DNA of 39,302 nt, taken from positions 1-39,302 of IMG/VR virus record IMGVR_UViG_3300038701_002551; one strand, 5' to 3'. A program made the position numbers and the translations under genes. This DNA comes from a virus. Under the pieces are notes generated by a model. It searched no databases. It saw only the letters and a list, made by a program, of their open reading frames with translations, and was not told where the DNA came from. Below, piece by piece: positions 32,154 to 38,915 of this stretch (position 1 is its first letter; each line of letters opens with the position of its first letter).

Positions 32154-32447
32154 ATGACAAAATCAAATTATGAACACCCAGAAAACATTGAAGAAATAAT
32201 TGATTCTTTAAAAAATTCAGAACCAAAAGAATTAACTATTGAAGAAATGAAAAGATTAGATGAAATTGCACCTTCAGGCAAACAAAAACGCCGCGAAAAA
32301 CGAAAAAAAGCCCGAAACAAAAAGAAGAAAGCATTTATTGCTGATAAAAAATTATTAGATGTGATTGAATCAACAGATTTTGAAGGTAAAGAACAAAAGG
32401 CGGTTTTAGTAATTGAACGTAAATCAAACCAAGAAAATAAAAAATAA
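32154..32447 (+). CDS. small highly charged hypothetical protein
   Basis: 97 residues, not recognised. The middle is extremely basic (GKQKRREKRKKARNKKKKAF), flanked by acidic N-terminal helices (NIEEIIDSLKNSEPKELTIEEMKRLDE). This fits a nucleic-acid-binding or nucleoid-type protein. It follows the primase-helicase gene by 13 bases, and the next gene starts right after its stop. Confidence 0.6.
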   Translation: MTKSNYEHPENIEEIIDSLKNSEPKELTIEEMKRLDEIAPSGKQKRREKRKKARNKKKKAFIADKKLLDVIESTDFEGKEQKAVLVIERKSNQENKK

Positions 32448-32448
32448 A

Positions 32449-33021
32449 ATGGCAACACATAAATCATTTGATGTTACATATCAAGGTGATATTGTAAAAA
32501 TAAAATTAAAACATGCTTTAATTTATATTGAAGATTTTACCCCGGGAAAAGGTAAAATTATTGTTGAAACAAATTATGGTACATATTCATCATATTGGGG
32601 TGCAATGGGTTCTTGTTTATCAGAATTCATAAAAAGAATCAATTCTGATTACTTTGCAAAAAACCTTGTTAATAATATGTATGTTTTTTGCCCTAAAGAA
32701 AGCGTAAAAGAATTACGCGGTTATATAAGAAATAATTCAGGTTTATCATGGTATCAATTCACTGATCAGCAAAAAGAAATGCGCCTTTGTATAAAAGATT
32801 TAGAAAAAGCATCTTCAGAACATGAATTTGTTGATATATGTTATAGAATACCAGATTCAATTTCAACACATGAATTATCAGTTATTGATCAAGAATTTTT
32901 TGAAGAACACATGAATAATATTTTTAAAAATGAACCTTGGCATTTTATAAGCAGTAAACCATCAAATGAATTTTTACTGATGCAAAAGGTACATAATGAA
33001 CTTAAAACCGCTTTAAAATGA
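32449..33021 (+). CDS. hypothetical protein in the early region
   Basis: 190 residues from the ATG at 32449 (MATHKSFDVTYQGDIVKIKLK); an in-frame TTG at 32413 lies inside the previous gene and is unlikely. Not recognised. Beta-rich N-terminus (GKIIVETNYGTYSSYWGAMG) and helical C-terminus (DQEFFEEHMNNIFKNEPWHF). It overlaps the next gene by 4 bases (ATGA). Confidence 0.6.
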   Translation: MATHKSFDVTYQGDIVKIKLKHALIYIEDFTPGKGKIIVETNYGTYSSYWGAMGSCLSEFIKRINSDYFAKNLVNNMYVFCPKESVKELRGYIRNNSGLSWYQFTDQQKEMRLCIKDLEKASSEHEFVDICYRIPDSISTHELSVIDQEFFEEHMNNIFKNEPWHFISSKPSNEFLLMQKVHNELKTALK

Positions 33022-33386
33022 AAATAATTGTATTTGTAATTTTCTTTTTCATTCTGTATTTGGTTGCATATAGAAAAAGAACTAAAAGTTCAGAAATTGT
33101 AATTTCAGGTGATACATTCAATGTTTATTATAGTACGTTGATTGATAATGTATTTTTCATTGATCAAAAACCTTTTATGTATTGTATGACTGAAAACGGC
33201 CTTTATCATTATAATGAACCCGGTAAAGAATGGGTTTTTTCTTTTTTAAATCTGGAACCAGAAAAATTTTATACAAAAAAAATTAATGTAAAAATAGTTG
33301 ATATATACAGTTTACCAGATAAATATGTTCAAGGTCCAATAAAAAAAATTAAAAAAAATCATAAAAAAGCTTGGAATTTCAAATAA
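33018..33386 (+). CDS. small membrane-anchored hypothetical protein
   Basis: 122 residues. One N-terminal transmembrane helix (KIIVFVIFFFILYLVAY, about 2-18) is followed by a soluble domain (about 30-120) with a basic C-terminus. Not recognised. Its stop abuts the palindrome at 33387-33406. Confidence 0.6.
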   Translation: MKIIVFVIFFFILYLVAYRKRTKSSEIVISGDTFNVYYSTLIDNVFFIDQKPFMYCMTENGLYHYNEPGKEWVFSFLNLEPEKFYTKKINVKIVDIYSLPDKYVQGPIKKIKKNHKKAWNFK

Positions 33387-33406
33387 ATGATGTAAATTTA
33401 CATCAT
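33387..33406. promoter_or_regulatory. perfect 20-bp palindrome ATGATGTAAATTTACATCAT
   Basis: Perfectly self-complementary over 20 bases, starting directly after a stop codon and 24 bases before the next start codon. It is related to sites at 27238-27257 (18/20) and 38776-38795 (16/20). It is probably a repressor-binding site controlling the gene at 33430 and those downstream. No perfect -7 box is seen behind it. Confidence 0.68.
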
Positions 33407-33429
33407 AAACATATTTAAACACAAAAAAA

Positions 33430-33639
33430 ATGAAAGATCAAGTATTATTATTTTGCGAAAACAGAAACCAGTTCTTTAAAGGTGAAAATGAAGGTATGAC
33501 GTTTTGGACCAGAAAAAAGGCTGAAGCAAAAAAATTTACAGTAAATGCCGCCGGTAATAAAATTACATTATTAAAAAGCGCAATTACAGATGCAAAATAT
33601 ATTTCAGCAGTACGGCCAGATTTTGAATTATACAACTAA
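33430..33639 (+). CDS. small hypothetical protein behind the palindrome
   Basis: 69 residues, not recognised. A compact alpha/beta domain (KDQVLLFCENRNQFFKGENEGMTFWTRKKAEAKKFTVNAAGNKIT). An A-rich leader precedes the start. It is the first gene after the perfect palindrome and is followed by the hairpin at 33646, so it may be a separately controlled unit. Confidence 0.6.
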   Translation: MKDQVLLFCENRNQFFKGENEGMTFWTRKKAEAKKFTVNAAGNKITLLKSAITDAKYISAVRPDFELYN

Positions 33640-33645
33640 ATAAAA

Positions 33646-33663
33646 GCCCGGGTAAAACCGGGC
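33646..33663 (+). repeat. hairpin identical to the core of the 26-kb terminator
   Basis: GCCCGGGTAAAACCGGGC repeats exactly the core at 26083-26100. Here it is not followed by a T-run (CAATTTTAAAC), so it may be an attenuator, an mRNA-stabilising hairpin or a leaky terminator between the genes at 33430 and 33689. Confidence 0.65.
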
Positions 33664-33688
33664 AATTTTAAACACAAAAAAAAATATC

Positions 33689-33946
33689 ATGAATTTCAAA
33701 AAAGGAACATCAATTTCAGCGGGCAATTTTCTTGTAAGTATTGGAACATTTAATTTATCAGATGTTGCAATTATATCTAAATCTTCAGGTGAATTTGTTA
33801 CTTTGTCAATGACAAAAAGAAGTAAAAAATTAAGGTTAATTAAAAGGCGTTTAAAATGCTTTTTATCATGTGATCAAACTTTTAATTTTCAACACATGAC
33901 CGAGGACAAAACACAAGAATTAATTGATATTTTAAAATCTAAATAA
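33689..33946 (+). CDS. small hypothetical protein
   Basis: 85 residues, not recognised. Mainly beta-type N-terminus (TSISAGNFLVSIGTFNLSDVAIISKSS) and a basic centre (KRSKKLRLIKRRLKCFL). It shares a TAATG stop-start with the next gene. Confidence 0.55.
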   Translation: MNFKKGTSISAGNFLVSIGTFNLSDVAIISKSSGEFVTLSMTKRSKKLRLIKRRLKCFLSCDQTFNFQHMTEDKTQELIDILKSK

Positions 33947-34539
33947 TGGCAACTGAAAAATTTTATCAAATAAATTTTCTTATTCATACAGAAAAAACAT
34001 CTGCTTTTATGGAAATGCAGAAAATATTGAATCAATGCGGTGTTTCAGAAATAGCAATTAAATCTTTACCAGATAAAGTTGAATTTAAATCAACAGAATA
34101 TGCCAGAAAAATTTATGATCCGAAATCACCAAGATTAAATAAACGTTTCATTGGTTACATTGAAAAGTATGATCAAGATAAGTTTAAATTGTATTTTGAA
34201 GCTTATGATGAAGCATTTATATCAAAAATAGGTTCATTAGTAAAAAAAGCCTTTGAAAAGAAAGATATACAACTTGTGAATCAATGGCATCAACAATTTT
34301 TTCAGGGCCTTAAAAAACAGTTTTTACCATATAAAATGAACTTTCATTTTTCAGGCCATACCATAGGTGATAAAAAAATAATTTATACGGTACGGGTTGC
34401 AGATAAAAAAGGTGTTTACTATAATAAAACCCAGATAATGCAGCATCATTTACAGCAACTTGATGTACTTGATAAAATTGGCGTAAATCCAGAAGGAAAA
34501 GATGCAATATTTGATCATTCAAATTTAAACTTCAATTAA
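33946..34539 (+). CDS. hypothetical early protein
   Basis: 197 residues, not recognised. Mixed alpha/beta with a basic C-terminal half (FQGLKKQFLPYKMNFHFSGH, IIYTVRVADKKGVYYNKTQIMQHHLQQ). It could be a nucleic-acid-binding or recombination accessory protein, but no diagnostic motif is visible. Confidence 0.55.
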   Translation: MATEKFYQINFLIHTEKTSAFMEMQKILNQCGVSEIAIKSLPDKVEFKSTEYARKIYDPKSPRLNKRFIGYIEKYDQDKFKLYFEAYDEAFISKIGSLVKKAFEKKDIQLVNQWHQQFFQGLKKQFLPYKMNFHFSGHTIGDKKIIYTVRVADKKGVYYNKTQIMQHHLQQLDVLDKIGVNPEGKDAIFDHSNLNFN

Positions 34540-34582
34540 TCACATTAGAAATATTAATTATTAACTTATAAAATAAAACAAC

Positions 34583-35014
34583 ATGAATACATTATTTAGT
34601 GCCAAAATGCGATACCGTAAAGATGATGAAAACGGTAAATCAAAAAAAATGAATGAATTGTTTCTGATCGAAGCGGTAACAATTACAGATGCAGAAGCAA
34701 TTTTAAATAAATATGCAACAGAAAATGTAAAAGGTTCATTTATTGTTGGCGGTATTAATAAAACAAGATTTGCTAAAGTAATAGAGGACCCAACGCAACA
34801 GCAGTATTATTTCTTTACTGGTAAAATTGAATTTAAAGATGTAACAGAAGGCGGTAAAATCAAAAAAAGCCGTGAACAATATGTTATCATTTCAGATAGT
34901 ATTGAAAAAGCAATGAAGCAAATGAAAACTTCATTTGAAAAATGGGTTACAGATTGGGAAATTGTAGAATTAAAAGCATCAAAACTTGTTGAATTCTTAA
35001 ACGCTGAATCATGA
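34583..35014 (+). CDS. DUF4494-like protein
   Basis: 143 residues. The order of segments (FSAKMRYRKDDENGKSKKMNELFLIEAVTITDAEAIL, YYFFTGKIEFKDVTEGGKIKKSREQYVI, SIEKAMKQMKTSFEKWVTDWEIVELKASKLVEFL) fits the DUF4494 family, widespread in Bacteroidota phages and prophages next to DNA metabolism genes. Function is unknown. A 43-base gap precedes it, and the stop overlaps the next start by 4 bases (ATGA). Confidence 0.65.
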   Translation: MNTLFSAKMRYRKDDENGKSKKMNELFLIEAVTITDAEAILNKYATENVKGSFIVGGINKTRFAKVIEDPTQQQYYFFTGKIEFKDVTEGGKIKKSREQYVIISDSIEKAMKQMKTSFEKWVTDWEIVELKASKLVEFLNAES

Positions 35015-35166
35015 ATTATGAACTTCTTTTTGCTGGTTTATCTGTTTTATTTCTGGTAATGTTTCTTGGTGCTGTTTATCAATTGGGTGCAATATCTCAT
35101 GATTATGAGCAAATTTTAAAAGAAAAAGATAAAAAAATATCAGAATTACAAAATAAAAACAAGTGA
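35011..35166 (+). CDS. small single-pass membrane protein (51 residues)
   Basis: 51 residues, starting at ATG 35011 inside the stop of the previous gene and ending at TGA 35164-35166. One transmembrane helix (about 5-27, LLFAGLSVLFLVMFLGAVYQL) is followed by a short charged helical tail (EQILKEKDKKISELQNK). The tight coupling on both sides (ATGA upstream, GTGA downstream) supports it being real despite its size. Function unknown. Confidence 0.6.
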   Translation: MNYELLFAGLSVLFLVMFLGAVYQLGAISHDYEQILKEKDKKISELQNKNK

Positions 35167-35417
35167 ACCCGGATCAAAAAGAAGGAAAGAAATTAAACTT
35201 GCCAACGGTTGAAGAAATTGAAAATTTCTTTCATGTGTTCAAATACCCAGAGTGTGATAAAATAACTTTACATTCTGGGTTTGAATGTCGTGATGCTAAA
35301 AAATTAGTTGATTCACACATATCAATATTGAAAGCAAACCCGGGTAAATATAGATTTATGCCTTATTATCAAAGGCTTTACAAAGTATATAAACATTATC
35401 AAAATGAAACAAATTGA
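35163..35417 (+). CDS. hypothetical protein with GTG start
   Basis: 84 residues, starting with GTG in a GTGA overlap with the previous gene. Not recognised. Acidic N-terminus, then FHVFKYPECDKITLHSGFECRDAKKLVDSHISILKANPGK and a basic aromatic end (PYYQRLYKVYKHYQNE). It overlaps the next gene by 14 bases. Confidence 0.55.
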   Translation: MNPDQKEGKKLNLPTVEEIENFFHVFKYPECDKITLHSGFECRDAKKLVDSHISILKANPGKYRFMPYYQRLYKVYKHYQNETN

Positions 35418-35868
35418 AGAAAATACACCGCTTTATACAAAAGATGGTACGAAAATCGGCAATGCATTAGTAATTAAACGTGTTGCAGAAGCAAAGAAGG
35501 AAAAAAAGAAACATGATCTTTATAAAATAAAAACTGATTATGGTACTGTTTTATTCCTTGATCGAAAAGAAATTGATGAATTTTATTCTGTTGGTTTTGG
35601 GCACATGGACCCAGTAGAACAAGAAATTGCAAAATCAAATATGCATACGCATAAACATTTTCATCAAACACTGCCAGATGCAAAATTTCCATCACAGGCC
35701 CAGATGTTTAATTTAACTGAAAACTATATTAAAAATAGTAAGATTGAAAAAATAATATATCATTCATTTTCCGGTAATTGGGTAATATCTTATAATTATG
35801 ATGTACCAAATGATGCATTTGATGATTTTGATGATTTGGTATTATTTCTTCAATCTGATCAAAAATAA
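35404..35868 (+). CDS. hypothetical early protein
   Basis: 154 residues, not recognised. N-terminal beta segment (TPLYTKDGTKIGNALVIKRV), a histidine-rich stretch (MHTHKHFHQTLPD, about 80-92) that could bind metal, and an acidic C-terminus. Its stop marks the left edge of the compositionally unusual stretch that follows. Confidence 0.55.
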   Translation: MKQIEENTPLYTKDGTKIGNALVIKRVAEAKKEKKKHDLYKIKTDYGTVLFLDRKEIDEFYSVGFGHMDPVEQEIAKSNMHTHKHFHQTLPDAKFPSQAQMFNLTENYIKNSKIEKIIYHSFSGNWVISYNYDVPNDAFDDFDDLVLFLQSDQK

Positions 35869-35940
35869 CGGTAAATCTATGTTGCGTTTAGTAGCGTAGC
35901 GGATAAATGAAATATAAATAGTGTTATAAACTGAAAAATT

Positions 35941-36099
35941 ATGAATATTTACTTAGCAAAAATGATAGGGAAAAACGGATATGAAGGAGATACCTTCTAT
36001 GACCTTGTAAAAGCCGATACACCACAAGAAGCAAGAGAGAAAGTTGAAAAGGCTTACGGTTATGGGTATGAAATTGAAATCAATGTACCGATTGAATAA
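35941..36099 (+). CDS. small hypothetical protein in a foreign-looking segment (52 residues)
   Basis: 52 residues: MNIYLAKMIGKNGYEGDTFY, then DLVKADTPQEAREKVEKAYG and an IEINVPIE end. It uses GGA, GGG, GAG, AGA, GAC and AAG codons that are rare in neighbouring genes, and the surrounding bases are less A-rich. Not recognised. Flanked by ATAACGG-like sequence on both sides (35866 and 36109). May be a chromosomal gene captured by the phage. Confidence 0.5.
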   Translation: MNIYLAKMIGKNGYEGDTFYDLVKADTPQEAREKVEKAYGYGYEIEINVPIE

Positions 36100-36148
36100 T
36101 TTTATTGTTTATAACGGATAGGTATATAAAATTTAAAACACGGATAAA

Positions 36149-36373
36149 ATGGAAAAGACTTTACAATTAATAAAAAACTTTGAGAAAAGGAATAATATAT
36201 CTATTGCAATAACTGTGATGGGTGATGGTAGCGGAAATGTAAGCGAGTTTTGGGACTATGAAGAACTAAAAGAATACAAGGATATTAATGACTTACACGA
36301 CTTTTTAAAGAACACACAATACAAACTCGCTGATGAAGATGGCAGATGCTTATCTCCCGTGCAGAAAGTGTAG
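36149..36373 (+). CDS. small hypothetical protein in a foreign-looking segment
   Basis: 74 residues, not recognised. Alpha/beta pattern (LQLIKNFEKRNNISIAITVM, then FWDYEELKEYKDINDLHDFLKN). Codon use (AAG, GAC, CTC, GGA) differs from the phage's usual GGT/GAT/AAA-dominated genes. Two stem-loops follow its stop. The pair of genes at 35941 and 36149 could be a captured unit. Confidence 0.5.
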   Translation: MEKTLQLIKNFEKRNNISIAITVMGDGSGNVSEFWDYEELKEYKDINDLHDFLKNTQYKLADEDGRCLSPVQKV

Positions 36374-36395
36374 TGTTTTATTTTTTATATACCAT

Positions 36396-36469
36396 GTTGT
36401 GCGGTCGTTTTAATGCCGACACAACGCCGAAATAAAAGCCGTTTTAATGGCTTTTATTGAACGTTATGA
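36396..36469. repeat. two adjacent stem-loops, attC-like in general layout
   Basis: Stem one pairs GTTGTGCGG (36396-36404) with CCGACACAAC (36416-36425), leaving one bulged A. Stem two is a perfect 10-bp stem, AATAAAAGCC (36431-36440) with GGCTTTTATT (36449-36458). Both loops share CGTTTTAATG-type sequence. AACG before and ACGTTATG after stem two recall the AAC...GTT ends of integron attC sites, but the full RYYYAAC/GTTRRRY boxes are not met. It could simply be a terminator or a chromosomal repeat. Confidence 0.5.
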
Positions 36470-36512
36470 TTTTTTAAATCAAAAGAAATATAAAAAAATA
36501 AAATTCAATTAT

Positions 36513-36674
36513 ATGATAGTTTTTGCAAACGTTAATTGTTGGGGGTTGGTAGGTGGCCAATCTTATGAAGTAATTAGAAAAGATAAAAGTGATTATATTA
36601 TTCTAATTAATGGAAAAGAAGAAAGATTTGCATCTGTACATTTCGATAAATATAAATTCAATAAAAACAAATAA
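36513..36674 (+). CDS. small hypothetical protein (53 residues)
   Basis: 53 residues from ATG 36513 (MIVFANVNCWGLVGGQSYEV). An in-frame ATG at 36447 would add 22 residues but lies within the preceding hairpin; the later start follows a typical A-rich leader. The sequence looks like a single small SH3-like beta domain (SYEVIRKDKSDYIILINGKEERF). Function unknown. Confidence 0.5.
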   Translation: MIVFANVNCWGLVGGQSYEVIRKDKSDYIILINGKEERFASVHFDKYKFNKNK

Positions 36675-36676
36675 AA

Positions 36677-36949
36677 ATGGCTGAATTATTACAATTCCGG
36701 GCAACAGTAAAAGACAAAAGCCCAAAAAAAGAAAAAGTAGTTGGTTACTACTATAAAAACGAAACCGCAAATACATTTCATATTATCAAAACAATTAAAC
36801 ATACTGATGATCGGGCCAACTGGACCCAAGATTTAATTGAAATTGACCGTAAAACACTTGAATTATTACTTCCAAACGGTGAATCTGTACTTGTTGATGA
36901 ATATGTAAAAGCACTTTTAGTTGAAGAACCTGAAGATAAAAAAGATTAA
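36677..36949 (+). CDS. small hypothetical protein
   Basis: 90 residues, not recognised. Beta-rich N-terminus (LLQFRATVKDKSPKKEKVVGYYYKNETANTFHII), acidic end. Shares a TAATG junction with the next gene, so the two are translated together. Confidence 0.55.
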   Translation: MAELLQFRATVKDKSPKKEKVVGYYYKNETANTFHIIKTIKHTDDRANWTQDLIEIDRKTLELLLPNGESVLVDEYVKALLVEEPEDKKD

Positions 36950-37203
36950 TGAAGGACCCAACCCCCATAGAAAATGATTCAAGATTTTCAGAACGTATTT
37001 TACAACGTGAATTGGATGCATTAAAAAAACATATTACAGGCCGTAAATGGCGCGGCGGTTCAAATAAAAACCGTGAAACATTTGATGCAGAAATAAAAGA
37101 ATTAACGACAAAAGCAAAGCAGCTTGAAGATGATCTTGAATTTCTTGTTTCATACAGGGGGTATTTAAAACGTGAAAAAGAATTACCGCCGCAATTCATA
37201 TAA
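36949..37203 (+). CDS. small helical hypothetical protein
   Basis: 84 residues, not recognised. Mostly helical and charged (ERILQRELDALKKHITGRKWR, FDAEIKELTTKAKQLEDDLEF), likely a coiled-coil dimer. Confidence 0.55.
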   Translation: MKDPTPIENDSRFSERILQRELDALKKHITGRKWRGGSNKNRETFDAEIKELTTKAKQLEDDLEFLVSYRGYLKREKELPPQFI

Positions 37204-37218
37204 AAATTTTATTGAAAA

Positions 37219-37249
37219 TTGCAAAATCAGAAAAATAAAACTAAATTTG
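37219..37249 (+). promoter_or_regulatory. possible promoter before the gene at 37254
   Basis: TTG at 37219-37221, 20 bases of spacer and TAAATTTG at 37242-37249 match the Bacteroidota TTG-N20-TAnnTTTG layout better than most sites in the window. The start codon lies only 5 bases behind the -7 box, so the mRNA would be leaderless; this lowers confidence. Confidence 0.35.
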
Positions 37250-37253
37250 ATAT

Positions 37254-37457
37254 ATGGCAAAGAAAAAGAAATTAACCAAAGATGAACAACTTGCAAAAAC
37301 AGAAGTTATTACAAGTAAAATGAATGAAGTTCAAAAATTAATTGAAGAACTTGAACATGATGATCATTCCAAAGCAAAGAAATCAATGCTTTATCTTTCA
37401 ATTAAAAAAATTCAGGTTTCACATAAATATATGATGGAATCGGTCGGTATAGATTAA
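37254..37457 (+). CDS. small helical hypothetical protein
   Basis: 67 residues, not recognised. Lysine-rich start (AKKKKLTKDEQLAKTEV), then a charged helix (KMNEVQKLIEELEHDDHSKAKKSM). Confidence 0.5.
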   Translation: MAKKKKLTKDEQLAKTEVITSKMNEVQKLIEELEHDDHSKAKKSMLYLSIKKIQVSHKYMMESVGID

Positions 37458-37499
37458 AATTTTGTGTTTAAATTAGATTGTTATCTTTTGAACAATACG

Positions 37500-37519
37500 C
37501 CCCGGGTTGATAGCCGGGG
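37500..37519 (+). terminator. weak hairpin before the gene at 37547
   Basis: CCCCGG (37500-37505) pairs with CCGGGG (37514-37519) around an 8-base loop, followed by an imperfect T-rich stretch (TTTGTTGTTTA). It is possibly a terminator for the early operon, weaker than the others in the window. Confidence 0.5.
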
Positions 37520-37546
37520 TTTGTTGTTTATATAAACTTTAATATT

Positions 37547-37945
37547 ATGAAAAACGAAAAAATTCAGGTTTTATTAATAATGTTCATTTCAATGATCATT
37601 TTATATTGTTCAGTAAAAGTTGCTGATCATTTAATTACTGCACCAGAACCAAAATCATGTACTGAAGATGCAGATATTTTTAAATTTTCACCATCAAAAG
37701 TTGTTAAATCATATTCAATTGAAGATACTGTTGATGTGGTTTCTTATTTAGAAATTGATATTCATTCACAAATAATTACTTTAAATGATTCATTATCATA
37801 CAAAGCAAAAGGATTTGAAGAATATAAAGATCATATTCTTTATGTAATTGATGCTTTTGGCGTTTCTGTTATCTTTTTTCACACAAACACCGGATCAATT
37901 CAAATAGATAGTGTAAACGGTGTTAAAACCTATTATTTGCCATAA
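37547..37945 (+). CDS. membrane-anchored or secreted hypothetical protein
   Basis: 132 residues. A hydrophobic N-terminal segment (about 7-23, VLLIMFISMIILYCSVKVA) could be a signal anchor; the remaining 105 residues form a beta-rich domain likely outside the cytoplasm (VVSYLEIDIHSQIITLNDSLSY, HILYVIDAFGVSVIFF). Not recognised. It could be a surface-exclusion protein, but only topology supports that. A strong terminator follows. Confidence 0.55.
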   Translation: MKNEKIQVLLIMFISMIILYCSVKVADHLITAPEPKSCTEDADIFKFSPSKVVKSYSIEDTVDVVSYLEIDIHSQIITLNDSLSYKAKGFEEYKDHILYVIDAFGVSVIFFHTNTGSIQIDSVNGVKTYYLP

Positions 37946-37946
37946 A

Positions 37947-37970
37947 AAAACAGGGCTTGAACCCTGTTTT
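37947..37970. terminator. terminator at the end of the rightward region
   Basis: Perfect 9-bp stem AAAACAGGG (37947-37955) with CCCTGTTTT (37962-37970) and loop CTTGAA, between convergent genes. A- and T-rich flanks on both sides make it usable in either direction. Confidence 0.85.
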
Positions 37971-38004
37971 CATTTTATCCTTCAAAAGAAATAAAATTAA
38001 ATTA

Positions 38005-38235
38005 TCAGCACCCAATATACAAACAGTAATTGGATTTAAAAAGTTTTAAATACTGATTTTCCTGTATAATATCTTGATTAAACTGAAATTCCCATTGATC
38101 AACACCTTGTTTACTTTTTTTGATACATTCCTTTTTTTCTAATATAAAAGCATCAGTATCAAATTCATCTGCAAATAATTGAAAACATTTATCATTTTCA
38201 AACACCGGACCCTTCCAAATAATTTTTGTTATCAT
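38005..38235 (-). CDS. small hypothetical protein, minus strand
   Basis: 76 residues, not recognised. Mixed alpha/beta (IIWKGPVFENDKCFQLFADEFD, DAFILEKKECIKKSKQGVDQW) with four cysteines, one at the very end. Convergent with the gene at 37547. About 120 bases of unassigned sequence, including a C-rich tract near 38260, separate it from the next minus-strand gene. Confidence 0.5.
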   Translation of the reverse strand: MITKIIWKGPVFENDKCFQLFADEFDTDAFILEKKECIKKSKQGVDQWEFQFNQDIIQENQYLKLFKSNYCLYIGC

Positions 38236-38358
38236 ATATCACTGTATTATATCTTAATGTTTCCCCCGCACCCCCTTCTTTAAAACTCAAAGGCCAGCAT
38301 CAATATAAAAGGGCGAAACCAAAAGATAAGAATTAATAATTAATCTTGTTTAAGCGCA

Positions 38359-38703
38359 TTATTTTAATATAAAGTATTCATGTTTTAATGCATTTCTTTC
38401 TTTTTCCAATAATTTCTGTTGGTATGATCTCAAAGTATCACCGGCCCCCGGTAATGCTGATGCACCATTTTTATCATTTTCATATATAAATATTTCTGAT
38501 CCAGATTTATTTATTGAAAAATTTCTACTGTATTTTTTGTTGTATTTACTGATAATTTCCCGTAAATAGTGCGTTTCATAAGGAATTGTTTTAATATCGA
38601 ATTGAACAAAGCCTGTAATGTAATTATTTAAAAACATGTGAACATATTTTTTAAAATTGATGTTGTTTTGTTTCATAATGTGTTGTTTTAATTGATTTAA
38701 CAT
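38359..38703 (-). CDS. hypothetical protein at the right end, minus strand
   Basis: 114 residues from 38703, or 105 from the Met at 38676. Not recognised. The N-terminal part is helical (QLKQHIMKQNNINFKKYVHMFLNNYI). A central segment (YLREIISKYNKKYSRNFSINKSGSEIFIYEND) could be an alpha/beta unit, and the C-terminus is a charged helix. The upstream start codon lies within an AACATATA inverted repeat, so its expression may be controlled there. Confidence 0.5.
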   Translation of the reverse strand: MLNQLKQHIMKQNNINFKKYVHMFLNNYITGFVQFDIKTIPYETHYLREIISKYNKKYSRNFSINKSGSEIFIYENDKNGASALPGAGDTLRSYQQKLLEKERNALKHEYFILK

Positions 38704-38762
38704 ATAAATATATGTTTAATATATGTATAATTAGCTTAATATTTAACATATATATGTATGTT
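38699..38762. repeat. AACATATA-type inverted repeats
   Basis: AACATATA-AA-TATATGTT (38699-38716) is an 8-bp-arm inverted repeat over the start of the minus-strand gene. ACATATATATGT (38746-38757) is a perfect 12-bp palindrome of similar sequence, followed by TATGTT. They could be regulator sites or easily melted DNA. AT-rich sequence produces such repeats by chance, so function is uncertain. Confidence 0.5.
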
Positions 38763-38775
38763 TTATGAACATTTG

Positions 38776-38795
38776 ATAGTGTATATATACATCAT
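38776..38795. promoter_or_regulatory. third copy of the ATGATGTA/TACATCAT operator family
   Basis: ATAGTGTATATATACATCAT matches the perfect palindrome at 33387-33406 in 16 of 20 bases, with the right half (TACATCAT) intact. It lies upstream of the minus-strand gene and at the left of the repeat-rich non-coding end. Confidence 0.5.
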
Positions 38796-38848
38796 TTATT
38801 TAAGATTGTTGTGAATTTAAAGCTGATATTACAAATAATTAACCCCAT

Positions 38849-38915
38849 ATTGTTCATGTATTACAGTGCGTGTAATGCCATGTAATGCCATGTATTATTG
38901 ATTGTTCATCTATTA
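38849..38915 (+). repeat. iteron-like direct repeats
   Basis: ATTGTTCATGTATTA (38849-38863) and ATTGTTCATCTATTA (38901-38915) differ at one base and start 52 bases apart, about five helical turns. Between them are two back-to-back TGTAATGCCA units (38871-38890). Together they look like binding sites for one protein arranged on one face of DNA. Confidence 0.6.
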
